A program made the position numbers and the translations under genes. Of a stretch of 64,000 nt of DNA, positions 46,701 through 57,799 are shown in pieces (position 1 is the stretch's first letter; each line of letters begins with the position of its first letter). The notes under the pieces are model-generated. The model was not told where the DNA came from. It made no database searches and saw only the letters and a list, made by a program, of their open reading frames with translations. Location: contig NC_071348.1 of NCBI RefSeq assembly GCF_027744825.2, forward strand, positions 21,795,563 to 21,859,562, in the 5' to 3' direction. Source of the stretch: Synchiropus splendidus. Its lineage: Eukaryota; Chordata; Actinopteri; Syngnathiformes; Callionymidae.

Positions 46701-49700
46701 CACTTCAGACAACTTAGATTTGATATGCAACTAATGGAAAGACCCTTTCTGCTATAGTGGGAGGTGAAAATTTCATGTTCTAAAGCTTCCCTGCAAAGTT
46801 ATAGCACAATGCAGAGAACGCGTTTTCAGAATGAGATAAGGTGGGTTGCGGAACTCCAAACATAAAAATGTTGATAAGTTTAGAAAAACACTTCAGACAG
46901 CTTATATTTGATGAGCGACGACGAGAAAGAACCTTTCTGCTATAGTGGGAGGTGAAATTTTCATGTTCTGAAGCTTCCCTTAGAAGTTATGGCACAATGC
47001 ACAAAACACGTTTTCAGCCTGAGATAAGGTGGGTTTCGGAACGCCAAACATAAAAATGTTGATAACTTTCGAAAAACACTTCAGACTGCTTCGATTTTAT
47101 GTGCAACTACTAGAAAGACCTTTTCTGCTATAGTGGGAGGTGAAAATTTCATGTTCTCAAGCTTCCCTGAGAAGTTATGGCACAAAGCACGAAAGGCATT
47201 TTCAGCCTAAGACAGGGTGGGTTTCGGAACGCCAAACATGAAAATGTTGATAACTTTAGAAAAACACTTCAGACTGCTTCGATTTGATGTCTAACTACTA
47301 GAAAGACCCTTTCTGCTATAATGGGTGGTGAAAATTTCTTGTTCTGAAGCTTCCCTGAGAAGTTATGGGACAATGCACAAAATGCGTTTCAAGCCTGAGA
47401 TACGGTCGGTTCCGGAACGCCAAACATAAAAATGTTGATAACTTTCGAAAAACACTTCAGACAACTTAGATTTGTTTTGCAACTACTACAAAGACCCTTT
47501 CTGCTATAGTGTGTGGTGAAAATTTCAAGTTCTGAAGTTTCCCTGCAAAGTTATGGCACAATGAAGAAAACACGTTTTCAGCCTGAGATAAGGAGTGTTT
47601 CGGAAAGCCAAATATAAAAATGTTGATAACTTTGGAAAAACACTTCAGACAGCTTAGATTTGATGTGCAACTACTAGAAAAAGCCTTTCTGCGATAGTGG
47701 GAGTTGAAAATTTCATGTTCTGAAGCTTCCCTGCAAAGTTATGGCACAATGCGGAAAACGTGTTTGTAGCCTGAGATAAGGTGGGTTCTGGAACGGCAAA
47801 CATAAAAATGTATATAACTTTCGAAAAAACACTTCAGGCAGCTTAGATTTGATGTGCAACTACTAGAAAGACCCTTTCTGCTATAGTGGGACGTGAAAAT
47901 TTCATGTTCTGAAGATTCCCTGCAAAGTTATGGCGCTATGCAGAAAAAACGCTTTTCAGCCTGAGATAAGCTGGGTTTCGGAACGCCAAACATAAAAACG
48001 TTCATAACTTTGTAAAAACACTTAAGACAGCTTAGATTTTAATATGCAACTATGTGAAAGACCCTTTCTGCTATAGTGGGAGGTGAAAATTTCATGTTCT
48101 AAATCTTCCCTGAGAAGTTATGGCACAATGCAGAAAAGGCGTTTTCAGTCTGAGGTAAGGCGGGTTCCGGAACGCCAAACTTAAAAATTTTGATAACTTT
48201 CGGAAAACACTTCAGACAGCTTAGATTTGAAGTGCAACTACTAGAATGACCCTTTCTGCTATAGTGGTAATGAAAATTTCTTGTTCTGAAGCTTCCCAGA
48301 AAACTGATGGCACAATGCAGAAAAAGCGTTTTCAGCCTGAGATAAGGTCGATTCCGGAACGCCAAACATAAAAATGTTGATAACCTTGGAAAAACACTTC
48401 AGACATCTCAGATTTGATGTGCAACTACTAGAAAGACCCTTTCTGCTACTGTGGGAGGTGAAAACTTCTTGTTCTGAAGCTTCCCTGCAAAGTAATGGCG
48501 CCTTGTAGAAAACACATTTTCAGCATGAGATAAGGTGGGTTCCGGAATGCCAAACATTAAAATGTTGATAGCTTTGGAAAAACACTTCAGACAGGTTAGA
48601 TTTTAATGTGCAACTACTAGAAAGACCCTTTCTGCTCTTGTTGGAGGTGAACATTTCTTGTTCTGAAGCTTCCCTGCAAAGTTATGGCACAATGCGGAAA
48701 ACGCGTTTTCTGCCTGAGATTAGGTGGGTTCCAGAACGCCAAACATAAAAATGTTGATACCTTTCGAAAAACACTTCAGACAGCTTAGATTTGATGTGCA
48801 ACTACAAGAAAGACCCATTCTGCTATAGTGGGAGGTGTAAATTTCATGTTCTGAAGCTTCCCTGCAAATTTTTGGGACATTGCAGTAAAGGCGTTTTCAG
48901 CCTGAGATAAGGTGGGTTCCGGAACGCCAAACATAAAAATGTTGATAACTTTGGAAAAACACTTCAGACAGCTTAGATTTGATGTGCAACTGCTAGAAAG
49001 ACCCTTTCACCTATAGTGGGAGGTGAAATTTTCATGTTCTGAAGCTTCCCTGAGAAGTTGTGGCACAATGCAGAAAGTTCGTTTTCAGCCTGAGATAAGG
49101 TGGAATTCGGAACGCCAAACATAAAAATGTTGATAACTTTTGAAAAACACTTCAGACAGCTTGCATATAATGTACATCTACTAGAAAGACCATTTCTGCT
49201 ATAGTGGGTGGTGAAAATTTCAAGATCTGAGGCTTCCCCGAGAAGTTATGTCACAATGGAGAAAAGGTGTTTTCAGCCTGAGATGAAGTAGGTTTCGGAA
49301 CGCCAAACTGAAAAATGTTGATAACTTCGGAAAAACACTTCAGACAGCATAGATTTGATGTGCAACTAGTAGTAATTCCCTTTCTGCTATAGTGGGGGGT
49401 GAAAATTTCATGTTCTGAAGCTTCCCTGAGAAGTTATGGCACAACTCAGAAAACGCGTTTTCAGCCTGAGATAAGGTGGGTTTCGGAATACCAAACATAA
49501 AAATCTTGATAACTTTTGAAAAACACTTCAGACAGCTTAGATTTGATGTGCAACTACTACAAAGACCCTTTCTGCTCTTGTTGGAGGTGAACATTTCTTG
49601 TTCTGAAGCTTCCCTGCAAAGTTATGGCACAATGCGGAAAACGCGTTTTCAGCTGAGATTAGGTGGGTTCCGGAACGCCAAACATAAAAATGTTGATACC

Positions 49701-50441
49701 TTTCGAAAAACACTTCAGACAGCTTAGATTTGAAGTGCAACTACAAGAAAGACCCATTCTGCTATAGTGGGAGGTGTGAATTTCTTGTTCTGAAGCTTCC
49801 CTGCAAAGTTTTGACACATTGCAGTAAAGGCGTTTTCAGCCTGAGAGAAGGTGGGTTCGGGTACGCCAAACATAAAAATGTTGATAACTTTGGAAAAACA
49901 CTTCAGACAGCTTAGATTTGATGTGCAACTACTAGAAAGACCCTTTCTGCTATCGTGGGAGGTGAAATTTTCATGTTCTGAAGCTTCCCTGAGAAGTTGT
50001 GGCACAATGCAGAAAGCGCGTTTTCAGCCTGAGATAAGGTGGAATTCGGAACGCCAAACATAAAAATGTTGATAACTTTTGAAAAACACTTCAGACAGCT
50101 TGCATATAATGTACATCTACTAGAAAGACCATTTCTGCTATAGTGGGAGGTGAAAATTTCAAGACCTGTGGCTTCCCCGAGAAGTTATGTCACATTGGAG
50201 AAAAGGTGTTTTCAGCCTGAGAAAAGGTGGGTTTCGGAACGCCAAACATAAAAATGTTGATAACTTTTGAAAAACACTTCAGACAGCTTAGATTTGATGT
50301 GCAACTACTACAAAGACCCTTTCTGCTACAGTGGGAGCTGAAAACATCATGTTCTGAAGCTTCCCTGAGAAGTTATGGCGCAATGCAGAATACGCGTTTT
50401 CAGATAAGGTGGTTTACGGAACGCCATACATAAAAATGTTG
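40690..50441 (-). repeat. 188-bp satellite, about 52 tandem copies
   Basis: The anchor AGTTATGGCA starts at 40783, 40971, 41159, 41347 and 41535, exactly 188 bp apart, and the period holds to 50.4 kb with small indels. Landmarks per monomer: CCTGAGATAAGGTGGGTTTC, GGAACGCCAAACATAAAAAT, TTGATAACTTTCGAAAAACA, CTTCAGACAGCTTAGATTTG, GTGCAACTACTAGAAAGACC and CTGCTATAGTGGGAGGTGAA, with an AAAACGCGTTTT palindrome before the first. Higher-order duplications are visible (offsets 1512, ~1680 and 940 bp). The reverse complement matches the A/B monomers elsewhere in the window. Short reading frames in it are repeat artefacts, not genes. Confidence 0.95.
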
Positions 50442-51419
50442 TGAAGTGGCACGAATAACCTTCCATACAGTGGGTCTTGGCGTCCCCCTTGGGCTCTCTC
50501 GTTGCCAAATCAGATGCTTCCCTGCACCCGCGATTACACAGGGGAACCAGACGCCATCCCATAGCCACAGCACGAGTTTGAGCCCAACGTGGAAGAACAC
50601 AATCGGCACTGATAACCGTCCATATTTGGACGGAGAACTCACCAGCGGAGACAAGTTTAGCCCATGACGAAGCACTGCGGAAGAGAAACACTTTATTGCA
50701 CCAACAATACAAAAGCATCAGCGCTCCTGAAGTTCGCTCAGCTCTGGAGGGTGGGGCCTGGTCCACTTGATCGAAGGAAAAAGTTGGATTCAGATGAAGA
50801 GACCCTCCCCTCGGTCCGCGAACGATTCTCTGATCTATTGGCCAGAGCTGCTGGAAGCACCTGCAGACAGGACAACGTTAGGCAAAGAAGGAGCAGCTAC
50901 GTCCGACAAATAGAGATCTGCAAAAGTTGAGTCAGAAGCCCAGGAGGCTGTTTGGCAGATTTCTGCCAAAGAAACTCCTCTGAAGGCTGCTATGCATGTT
51001 GCCTTTTATACCACCTGCCAGAGCCACCCACAGCTTATCTTTTTTCCTGAGGGCCTTGACTCCATTCAGACAAGCTCTCAGTGCCCTCACGGGACACACC
51101 TTTTGCAAGCGCCAGTGGTTCTCATCCGGGTGGGGGGGTAGAACAGAAAGCGTCTACTGAAAAATTGCTCACCTCAGAAGAAGCACAAAGAAAATTGGGA
51201 AAAAAAGACTAATCGAGAAGGTACATAGTTGTCCAAACCCTCCTGATGGAGGCCAGGACCAGGAGGAGAGCTGCTTTGTAAGCCACCAGCTCCAAAGGAG
51301 CCTGATCAAGTGGCTCGAAGGGAGCTTCAGAGAGAGCCTTTAATGCCAATTGAAGATCCCAATGGGGCAGATGCGTCTGGAGGTGGGACTGAGTCTTCGA
51401 GATCCCTGCATGAACTGGA

Positions 51420-51785
51420 CTAGCAGTGGATGTTTACCCAATGGACAGCAGTCCACACCCACTGAGCATTATATGCTTTGAGTGTTGCGGGTGCTTTAGC
51501 ATTTCGACAAGTGAACTGCACCTCGGGGGGCAGAGGACTGCCTGCTAGCCTTGATGTAGCCGTGCTTTGAGGAGATTCCCCAGGATAGGCGGTCCCCTCA
51601 TAATTTCTGCCCCCTGCTGCAGGAATGTTTGCAGGACTTGAACAGGTTGCAGCACACCCTTGTGTGAGTGTGTGTGTGAGCACAGGTGGCAGAGTTGCGC
51701 AGTCCAGAACACCTATGAGGTCATCTTGAGCACAAAGCTTAACCCCCAGCCTTGCAACGTGGCCTGACTTGAGAACCATCGGCAA
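51420..51785 (-). pseudogene. DIRS tyrosine recombinase N-terminal fragment (copy B)
   Basis: Minus-strand frame with ATSRLAGSPLPPEVQFTCRN and AKAPATLKAYNAQWVW, the A-P-x-T-x-x-x-Y-x-x-x-W pattern of DIRS core-binding segments. Located on the far side of the catalytic domain at 52.4-52.7 kb, so it belongs to a different, partly nested copy. Confidence 0.5.
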
Positions 51786-52370
51786 TTACCATGGCCGTCC
51801 ATACTGGACGTCTGACTGGCACTGCCTGCTCCTTTGCCAGACGGCCGTCAAGGAGATGAACGTTTTGCTGCACTAAACCACCTGCAATGTCACCGGTGAT
51901 GTTGCTTTGGTATGACGGAAGGTGGTGCTGTCGATATATCGGATGGCCAGGGCGTTACACCGGACCGGCCTATGAGACTTCATACACCACCGCCACGCCC
52001 GGGGTCTATCCAGCCTGAATGAATGAATGAATGGGTTGTGAACAGCCCCTCATTCATACACTCTGGGTGGCAGGAGCTGCCGCCTCGCCTTTGCCACCTT
52101 AAGCTGATATACAAGGTGGCGTTAACAACCCCTCATATGTGGTGTGTAACTTACACTGTGGATCAGCAGGAACTGTGTTGCCCTCTTTTAGCCACCTTAC
52201 GGCTGAAATAGAAAGTGGCATTAACAATCCTCCATACAGATAGAGAGAGTTTATTCACAAATGAACAGACAGTTATGCAGGAATCTGGTGGATCTCAGGA
52301 CGCTGCACACTCCACAACACTTTAATGAAGCAGATACTGGTGTCCCAGAGCCAGTGCTGTGAATGAGGGC

Positions 52371-52688
52371 CTACTGGTCGCAGGGTTCGGCTGCTCCTGA
52401 AGACAGAATGACATGAGGGAAGGAGGATGCTGACACATTAGACAAATAGTGGTCAGCAAAAGTAGAGATTGATGACCAAAAACGCCGCCTGGCAGATTTC
52501 TGCCAGACATACTCCCTTGAAGCAGCAACAGATGTTTCCAGGCCTCTGGTCAAGTGTGCTCTCAGGGATTCGGGTGCCTGTTTTCCTGCTGTCTCATAGG
52601 CTTTCATGATGGCAATTCCAAGCCAATGTGACAACCTGTGAGGGGACAGCGCTTGCCCCTTCTTACCACCTGCGACAGACACCCACAA
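52371..52688 (-). pseudogene. DIRS tyrosine recombinase catalytic domain (copy B)
   Basis: Minus strand: GKKGQALSPHRLSHWLGIAI, APESLRAHLTRGLETSVAAS, STFADHYLSNVSASSF. The H-x-x-R of the recombinase active site (A-H-L-T-R) and the C-terminal Tyr (D-H-Y-L) are present. Truncated at the N-terminus. Enzyme would join circular cDNA to target DNA through a covalent phosphotyrosine step. Confidence 0.75.
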
Positions 52689-52724
52689 ACTGTCCGTCTT
52701 TCTGAAGGGTGGGACTCGATCCAG

Positions 52725-53525
52725 TTAAGCTTTTAGCGCTCTAACCGGACACATTTTGTGTAAACGCTCATGCAGGCCTTTGATCCGCATCTGACTCATC
52801 TCCGGATACCAGATGGAGCTGGGGCTGTCTAGAGCTACGAGAATCATTCTCACTCTCCGCAGTTGAATTCCCCTCATCAGACATAGAATAAGGCAAGGAG
52901 AAGGAAAGGCGTACAGGAGGTCTTTTGGCCACCTTGGATGAGCCAGGGCGCCCACTCCCAGTGGAGGGTCGTCGGATCTAGGGAGAGAGAACCAGAGAGG
53001 ACATTTGAAGTTCTCTCTGCTCGCAAAGAGATCAGCCACTGGGTGGCCGAAAAACTCCCAGATCATATTTGCCATATCCTGAGATAAACTTCATTCATCT
53101 GGCAGTGGTCTCCAAGATAATCCATCTGCTGCCACATTGTCTACACCTGGCACATGCAGAGCCCCCAATGAGGCTAAATGTACATCAGCCCAGAGCCAAA
53201 TCTTTCTGGCCAGGTTTTATAACGCAGACGTCCTCACCCTACGCTGGCGGTTGATATAGGCCACGGTGGAAGAGCTGTCTGATCTCACCATAACGTGGTT
53301 CCCACTTAGATAAGGAGATAGAGCCACCAACACCTTAAAAACTGCCAACAGCTCCAGCAGGTTAATGTGACGACCTTCGGAACTGCTCCAGATCCCGCTG
53401 ATGCAGATCTGATCCAGGTGGCCTCCCCCGCCTGACTGAGGTGCATCTGTAAAGACTTGTAGGACTTGCTGGATCCTGAAAAGCGCGCTGAGTCCCAGTA
53501 AGAGCACGACCTTCCTGGTGGTCAT
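52725..53525 (-). pseudogene. DIRS RNase H and post-RNase H region (copy B)
   Basis: Minus strand: 53525-53217 has SSEGRHINLLELLAVFKVLV and HVMVRSDSSSTVAYINRQRR (RNase H Glu and Asp motifs). 53075-52725 has GHPVADLFASRENFKCPLWF, GVGALAHPRWPKDLLYAFPS and RVRMILVALDSPSSIWYPEM, a block always found after RNase H in DIRS elements. Frame shifts between and inside segments. Confidence 0.75.
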
Positions 53526-54195
53526 GCTGGACTCAGTCTCGGGTCAGGCCCGAGACCCGAGACTCGAGATTTGTGTTCTGATCTCTGGTCTCGAGTCAGG
53601 TGAGGGTGCAGGCAACCAAACCACTTCTGAAGGCCTCGCATGTTGAGCAGACCCAGCCGGACAAAGGCGTGGGATGCTGCCTCAATAGCGCGATGTGGTC
53701 CAACACCAAGCTGGTGTGCGCTCATGACTCCTGTTTGGACCTGGCTAGAATCAACCAGTACTCCAAGTACGTCAGAATCCGCAGACCCTGTCTCCTTAGT
53801 GGTTTGAGAACCGCCTCCACGCACTTGGCGAAGGTGCGAGGCACAAGACACTACAGACCGTGTTGTGGAAGTAGGAGTCTGCAAGATCTATGGAAGTCAT
53901 CGCCTCTCATACTCTGACACACTCCAGGAGTCTCCTGGTAGTCCGGATCCGCTGTCTGGTCATGAATTGATTTAGGAGACTGAGGTCCAGAACAGGTCTC
54001 CACTCTCCTGTCCAGAAAGTACCTGGAGTAAAACCCAGCGTAGGTGGATCGCTTTGGCACTAGCTCGATTACTTCCTTTGACAGGAGAGCGCGGTCCTCC
54101 TCCATCAGACATGACCGCTGGTTCTCTGAGTTCACCCAGATCCACGTGGTGTCGCAGAACCTCGGGGTTGACTGTGAAACTGAAGGGCGTGTCAA
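53526..54195 (-). pseudogene. DIRS reverse transcriptase remnants (copy B)
   Basis: Minus strand: RT start 54195-53851 with SENQRSCLMEEDRALLSKEV and KRSTYAGFYSRYFLD. RT end 53884-53522 carries RLGLLNMRGLQKWFGCLHPH and, out of frame, the Y-L-D-x-W active-site region (LGVLVDSSQVQTG in the shifted frame). The palm between them is deleted relative to copy C. Confidence 0.65.
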
Positions 54196-54243
54196 TGACG
54201 AGTATCATCTCGATCCATATGGGCAGGTGAGGAGACAGGCGCT

Positions 54244-54623
54244 TTAAATTCGGCAAACTGAGCACTGGAGCGGACCCGGCCTCCGGGGCGGGTCCAGGAC
54301 AAAAGGGTCGTCGGTACTCAGCGCACACTCCTCTGGGCACTTCAAGTCCCGCAGGTTCTTCAAAAACAGACTCGCTTTTGTCAGTTGAGCCTTCAGAGGA
54401 AGTAGGGCCCCCAAACTTGCAGTGTACCTTGATCTGACTCTGCAATTCTCCAAAGATGGAGACCCGAGGGACCGGCCCAATCATCCTCAGAAAGAGATGA
54501 CTCTGTAGATGATGATGTCCTACTTGCCTCTGAGAGGTTTGGAGGGCTGCAGAGAACAGAATCACAGACAGACATCGCATCAGACATCGCAGGAGGGAGC
54601 TGAGAACAGAGCAGGTCTGCCAC
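54244..54623 (-). pseudogene. DIRS ORF1 Ser-rich block (copy B)
   Basis: Minus strand: AMSVCDSVLCSPPNLSEASR and TSSSTESSLSEDDWAGPSGL, then KASLFLKNLRDLKCPEECAL in another frame. Equivalent to 29852-29508 and 61844-61506. Sits immediately upstream of RT, as the gag-like ORF1 end of DIRS elements does. Function unproven. Confidence 0.6.
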
Positions 54624-55003
54624 GCAGCGCCTACTTTGTGATCCTCTGAAGACGCGGCTATCGCGGTCCTGTGGCGACCCCTGCTGGAAACTGGCGAGTC
54701 TGAGGAATAAGAAGAGTTAATGGCAGAATTGAGACTCTCCTGACTTTTGGCTAGAACCGGGATCTGTTGAGAGACGGGAAAGAGTTATTTGACGCATCTG
54801 CTTCTTATTGTGGCGAAGCTGAGGAAAAACATAACTTCTTGGCTCCAGGAACTTCCCTGTCTCCTGAGACGATGTCAAACCAAAACACATTTTTGAAGCC
54901 TGAGTTCGCACTGACTGGAACCGGAAGAGAAGAAACAGACCCGATACCAAAGTAATGCATCTTGTTTTTTATTCAAGTTAGGCTTTGGTTCAGATGCATA
55001 CTT

Positions 55004-55440
55004 TTAGATACAAAGTTTTCTTCGTTTTTTTGGAGGGAGCAGAGGTGAGAGCAGCCGGCTGGTCTCTCCAAGAGGAGCAGCGATGATCAGTGCGGCTATG
55101 ATCCAGACGGCTGGGCTCACCCCGCCCCTTCGAACAGCGACAGTGTTCCACCCCGGCAGCGGCTGTGTGTGGAGGAGGCGCCGCAAGCACAGCACCACGC
55201 TGACGGACTGTTGAATCTCCAAAATCTCTGGTGGAGTGACAGAGGTTCTGCGATGGATGAGCCTGTCAACGGAGCTCATAAAGAGTGCGATGATGTTCTC
55301 AAGCGCTATGAACTGGTTGCTGATGGCGTAGACACCAGTCCACTGTGCTATGGTGACTCGGTTAAAGCCAGCTGGGATGATTGGTTACTCCTCAAGGGGG
55401 AGGTCGAGCATCGCGCATCGCGCATGACGGCTGACTGAGC
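55004..55440 (-). pseudogene. DIRS ORF1 N-terminal region (copy B)
   Basis: Minus strand 55279-55004: MSSVDRLIHRRTSVTPPEIL then EIQQSVSVV; upstream bases to 55440 encode the equivalent of the GNQLIALENIIALF stretch with interruptions. Same protein as 8296-8583 (plus) and 62669-62307 (minus). Confidence 0.6.
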
Positions 55441-55755
55441 GGGAACGTCGCGCCGCCAATCCAAACCCTCCACCAGGCAGTAAGCTCCGTACCTGACCAA
55501 GTGCTGTCCTAGTTCTAGTGGAGTGTCAGAACCGCGCCCGGAATAGAATGGATTTCTTCCAGTTGTGGGCAGACAACATGCTGTCGTGACTTTTGTGTAG
55601 TCTCGCTATCCAACTCCAGCAGCTGGGAACAGAGTCTCCGGATCCACCTCGTAGCAGGGCCTGGCTCTTGTCAAACTCATCCCATGGCTTGGAAGCAGGA
55701 AATGTGGAACGGTTCGGCTGCTTGAAGGCCAGTCGCAGCACCCTATTCAAAGAGG

Positions 55756-56130
55756 TTTAGAGTTGAATATAATAGAAATAGTGTTTTTCCTATAGTTGCA
55801 GGTGAAATTTTCATGTTCTGAGGCATCCCTGAGCAGTCAGCGAACAGTGCAGAAAACGAGCGAAAATAAAAATGTCTCTTTGAAAACAGTTCAGAAAGTT
55901 TAATTTAGTGCTCAATATACGAGAAATAGTCTTTTCCCTATAGGTACAGTTGATATTTTCATTGTTCTTAGCCTATTCTGATCAGTGTGTGAACAGTGCA
56001 GAAAACGCGTTTTCAGGTCGAGTGACGGTGGTTTACAGACCGACAAACTGAAAAAACTGATCTGAAAACACTTCAGACAAGTTGAATTAGATCCGCACCT
56101 ATTAGAAAGATCCCTTCTACTATAGTGGTG
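55756..56130 (-). repeat. Two type A/B monomers (minus orientation)
   Basis: Starts GGTTTAGAGTTGAATATAAT, then TTTTTCCTATAGTTGCAGGT, GAAATTTTCATGTTCTGAGG and GCAGAAAACGCGTTTTCAGG near 55997. Ends in a B-type ATCCCTTCTACTATAGTGG before the GT microsatellite. It joins DIRS copy B at the same monomer position as the block at 63072 joins copy C. Confidence 0.75.
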
Positions 56131-56146
56131 TGCTGCCCTACGGTGG

Positions 56147-56150
<4 letters not shown>

Positions 56151-56187
<37 letters not shown>
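56151..56187. repeat. (GT)n microsatellite
   Basis: About 18 uninterrupted GT dinucleotides directly after the A/B monomers. Confidence 0.95.
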
Positions 56188-56188
<1 letters not shown>

Positions 56189-56189
56189 A

Positions 56190-57790
56190 AGTGTATATGA
56201 AATGCAGCCCAAATTTGGAGTCCAGCTACACCACCTTGGGAATTTCACCCAAAGAATAATAACTAAGGACACGCAGGTCCGCTTACTCGGGAGACATGAG
56301 ACAGGGTTCCAATTGCATATTAATAAGTATAGATACTTTATTAATACAAATGATTCTAAAATCCAACAATCAAAAATAAAAGTAACAAGAATATAGTAGA
56401 TCTGGGACTTACTGGGATGGGGGACACCCTGTACGGCGGGTCCAACCACACAACAAACTGATGAACCCGAACAAACGCAACGTGTCCCCAACAGCACAGC
56501 ACACGATAAAATTAACTGCCACCAGGTCACCTACACCACCGGGCCCAGCAGCTACAAGAAGAGTGTCATTGGCAGACCGGGTCAGAGACACAAAGAAAAT
56601 AAAATACGTGAAAGAAAATAACAGACTAACTCAATAATGAACTCACAAGAAAACGAATATCAGACACCACCCAGAGTTAACGAATCACAAAAGAAAAGAA
56701 ACAAAATCAAAAACAGAACGGACTCGACCAAAAAGGGAAGAGGAAAAGACAAACAAACAAAACTATACAAAACCGTTCAAGAACTGTTCAACACAGAACT
56801 GTACAAAACAGTGCGTCACGAAACAGAAGAAAACAACGGGGTACAAAACAGAACAAAACAATCCAAGTGCTGCGTCCCTATATTGTTCGTCTCTTACCAG
56901 ACTTTGGCAGACGACGATGCACCTGCCCAAACGCAGGGCGATAGAGGACGCAGCGCAGCTACCGGCAACGCATCTATACATGTAAAACCCGCCATGAGCT
57001 TCACTAAAGTCCAAATCAGGAGGATGGGCGACAACGACAGCTTACCAGCCATACCTGCGACAGCGATCACACCAGCATCGCCACAATCAAACTTACGCAC
57101 CAACAAACTCCAGCCACTTTTCTGTGCTGACAGCCGGCTTACAGGACCAAAACCAGCAGTCCGGAAGCGGAGAGAGAGAGAGACCTGACGCTGCCCAGAG
57201 TCACTTAAATAGTAACGGCGTCCCCTGGTGATTGGTTGGTGCTACTAAACGCAGCGGGCGCATGAACTGCCTTTCCATCTGCTACATCAGTTTCGCTTTC
57301 TCTTTTGCGCTCCGCTTTCGTTCTGCTCTTCTAAATTTAATAGTTAGTCCGCGTGTGAGTCTTATTATACTCACCTTTTCATTTAATGATTGTGGTCTGT
57401 TTTTTTTTTTTTTTTTCCTGCATGTCAGTTTGAGTGTTTCTCCTCCACGCAGCGCTTTAGGTTAATTGGACCTCGTGAGGTTGTTCTCCCCTTTTGTAGG
57501 TTGATATTAATTCACCTCTCTTGTTTTGCAGATTTTTCCCCAGTCCCTCTGTGTTTTTCCCAGTTCCCGTTCTGGCTCCGACGTCCTCGGTTCCTGTCTC
57601 CGTCTTCTATTGTATTGTATATCGTCATTTATTAAATTTCTTAATTTAATCTCGTTGTCCGTGTCTTCTGTCAGCCCACAATCATCTGCACCTGGGTCGA
57701 ACTTTAGGCAAACATGACATATATATGTATTTTCCCGACTAAAAGCCACACATAAAATCCTTCAATGTAACGGAAGGTGAATGCACATCA
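56190..57790. other. Unclassified sequence, probably an old retroelement or LTR in part
   Basis: A 183-residue plus frame (56637-57188) is Lys/Asn/Gln-rich and low complexity, with no recognised domain; I do not consider it a gene. The stretch 57230-57720 has a T-run, CCACGCAGCGCTTTAGG, TGGACCTCGTGAGG, TTTATTAAATTTC and CATCTGCACCTGGGTCGAAC, which has the look of a teleost LTR end, but I cannot prove it. Nothing else stands out. Confidence 0.3.
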
Positions 57791-57799
57791 CAAATGGTC

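Larger units (their letters stand above)
50442..55755 (-). mobile_element. DIRS retrotransposon copy B
   Basis: Most complete DIRS copy here. Minus-strand order: ORF1 start (55.4-55.0 kb), Ser-rich ORF1 block (54.6-54.2), RT (54.2-53.5), RNase H and downstream domain (53.5-52.7), tyrosine recombinase (52.7-52.4), 95-bp repeat units (52.25-52.03) and a second recombinase N-terminal fragment (51.8-51.4). Left end abuts the 188-bp satellite (GTTGTGAAGTGGCAC at ~50438), right end abuts a type-A monomer. Every frame has stops or shifts. Confidence 0.8.

Noticed and set aside
40690..50441. Many 60-140-residue frames with motifs such as VPKPTLSQAENAF
   Set aside because: They recur with the 188-bp period and shift frame every monomer; they are translations of satellite DNA, not a protein family.
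40690..50441. Possible CENP-B box in the satellite monomer
   Set aside because: The best match, TTCGAAAAACACTTC, agrees with TTCGnnnnAnnC but has TTC where the box needs GGG.
56637..57188. 183-residue plus-strand frame
   Set aside because: Low-complexity Lys/Asn/Gln-rich sequence, no domain, no splice or repeat context supporting a gene.
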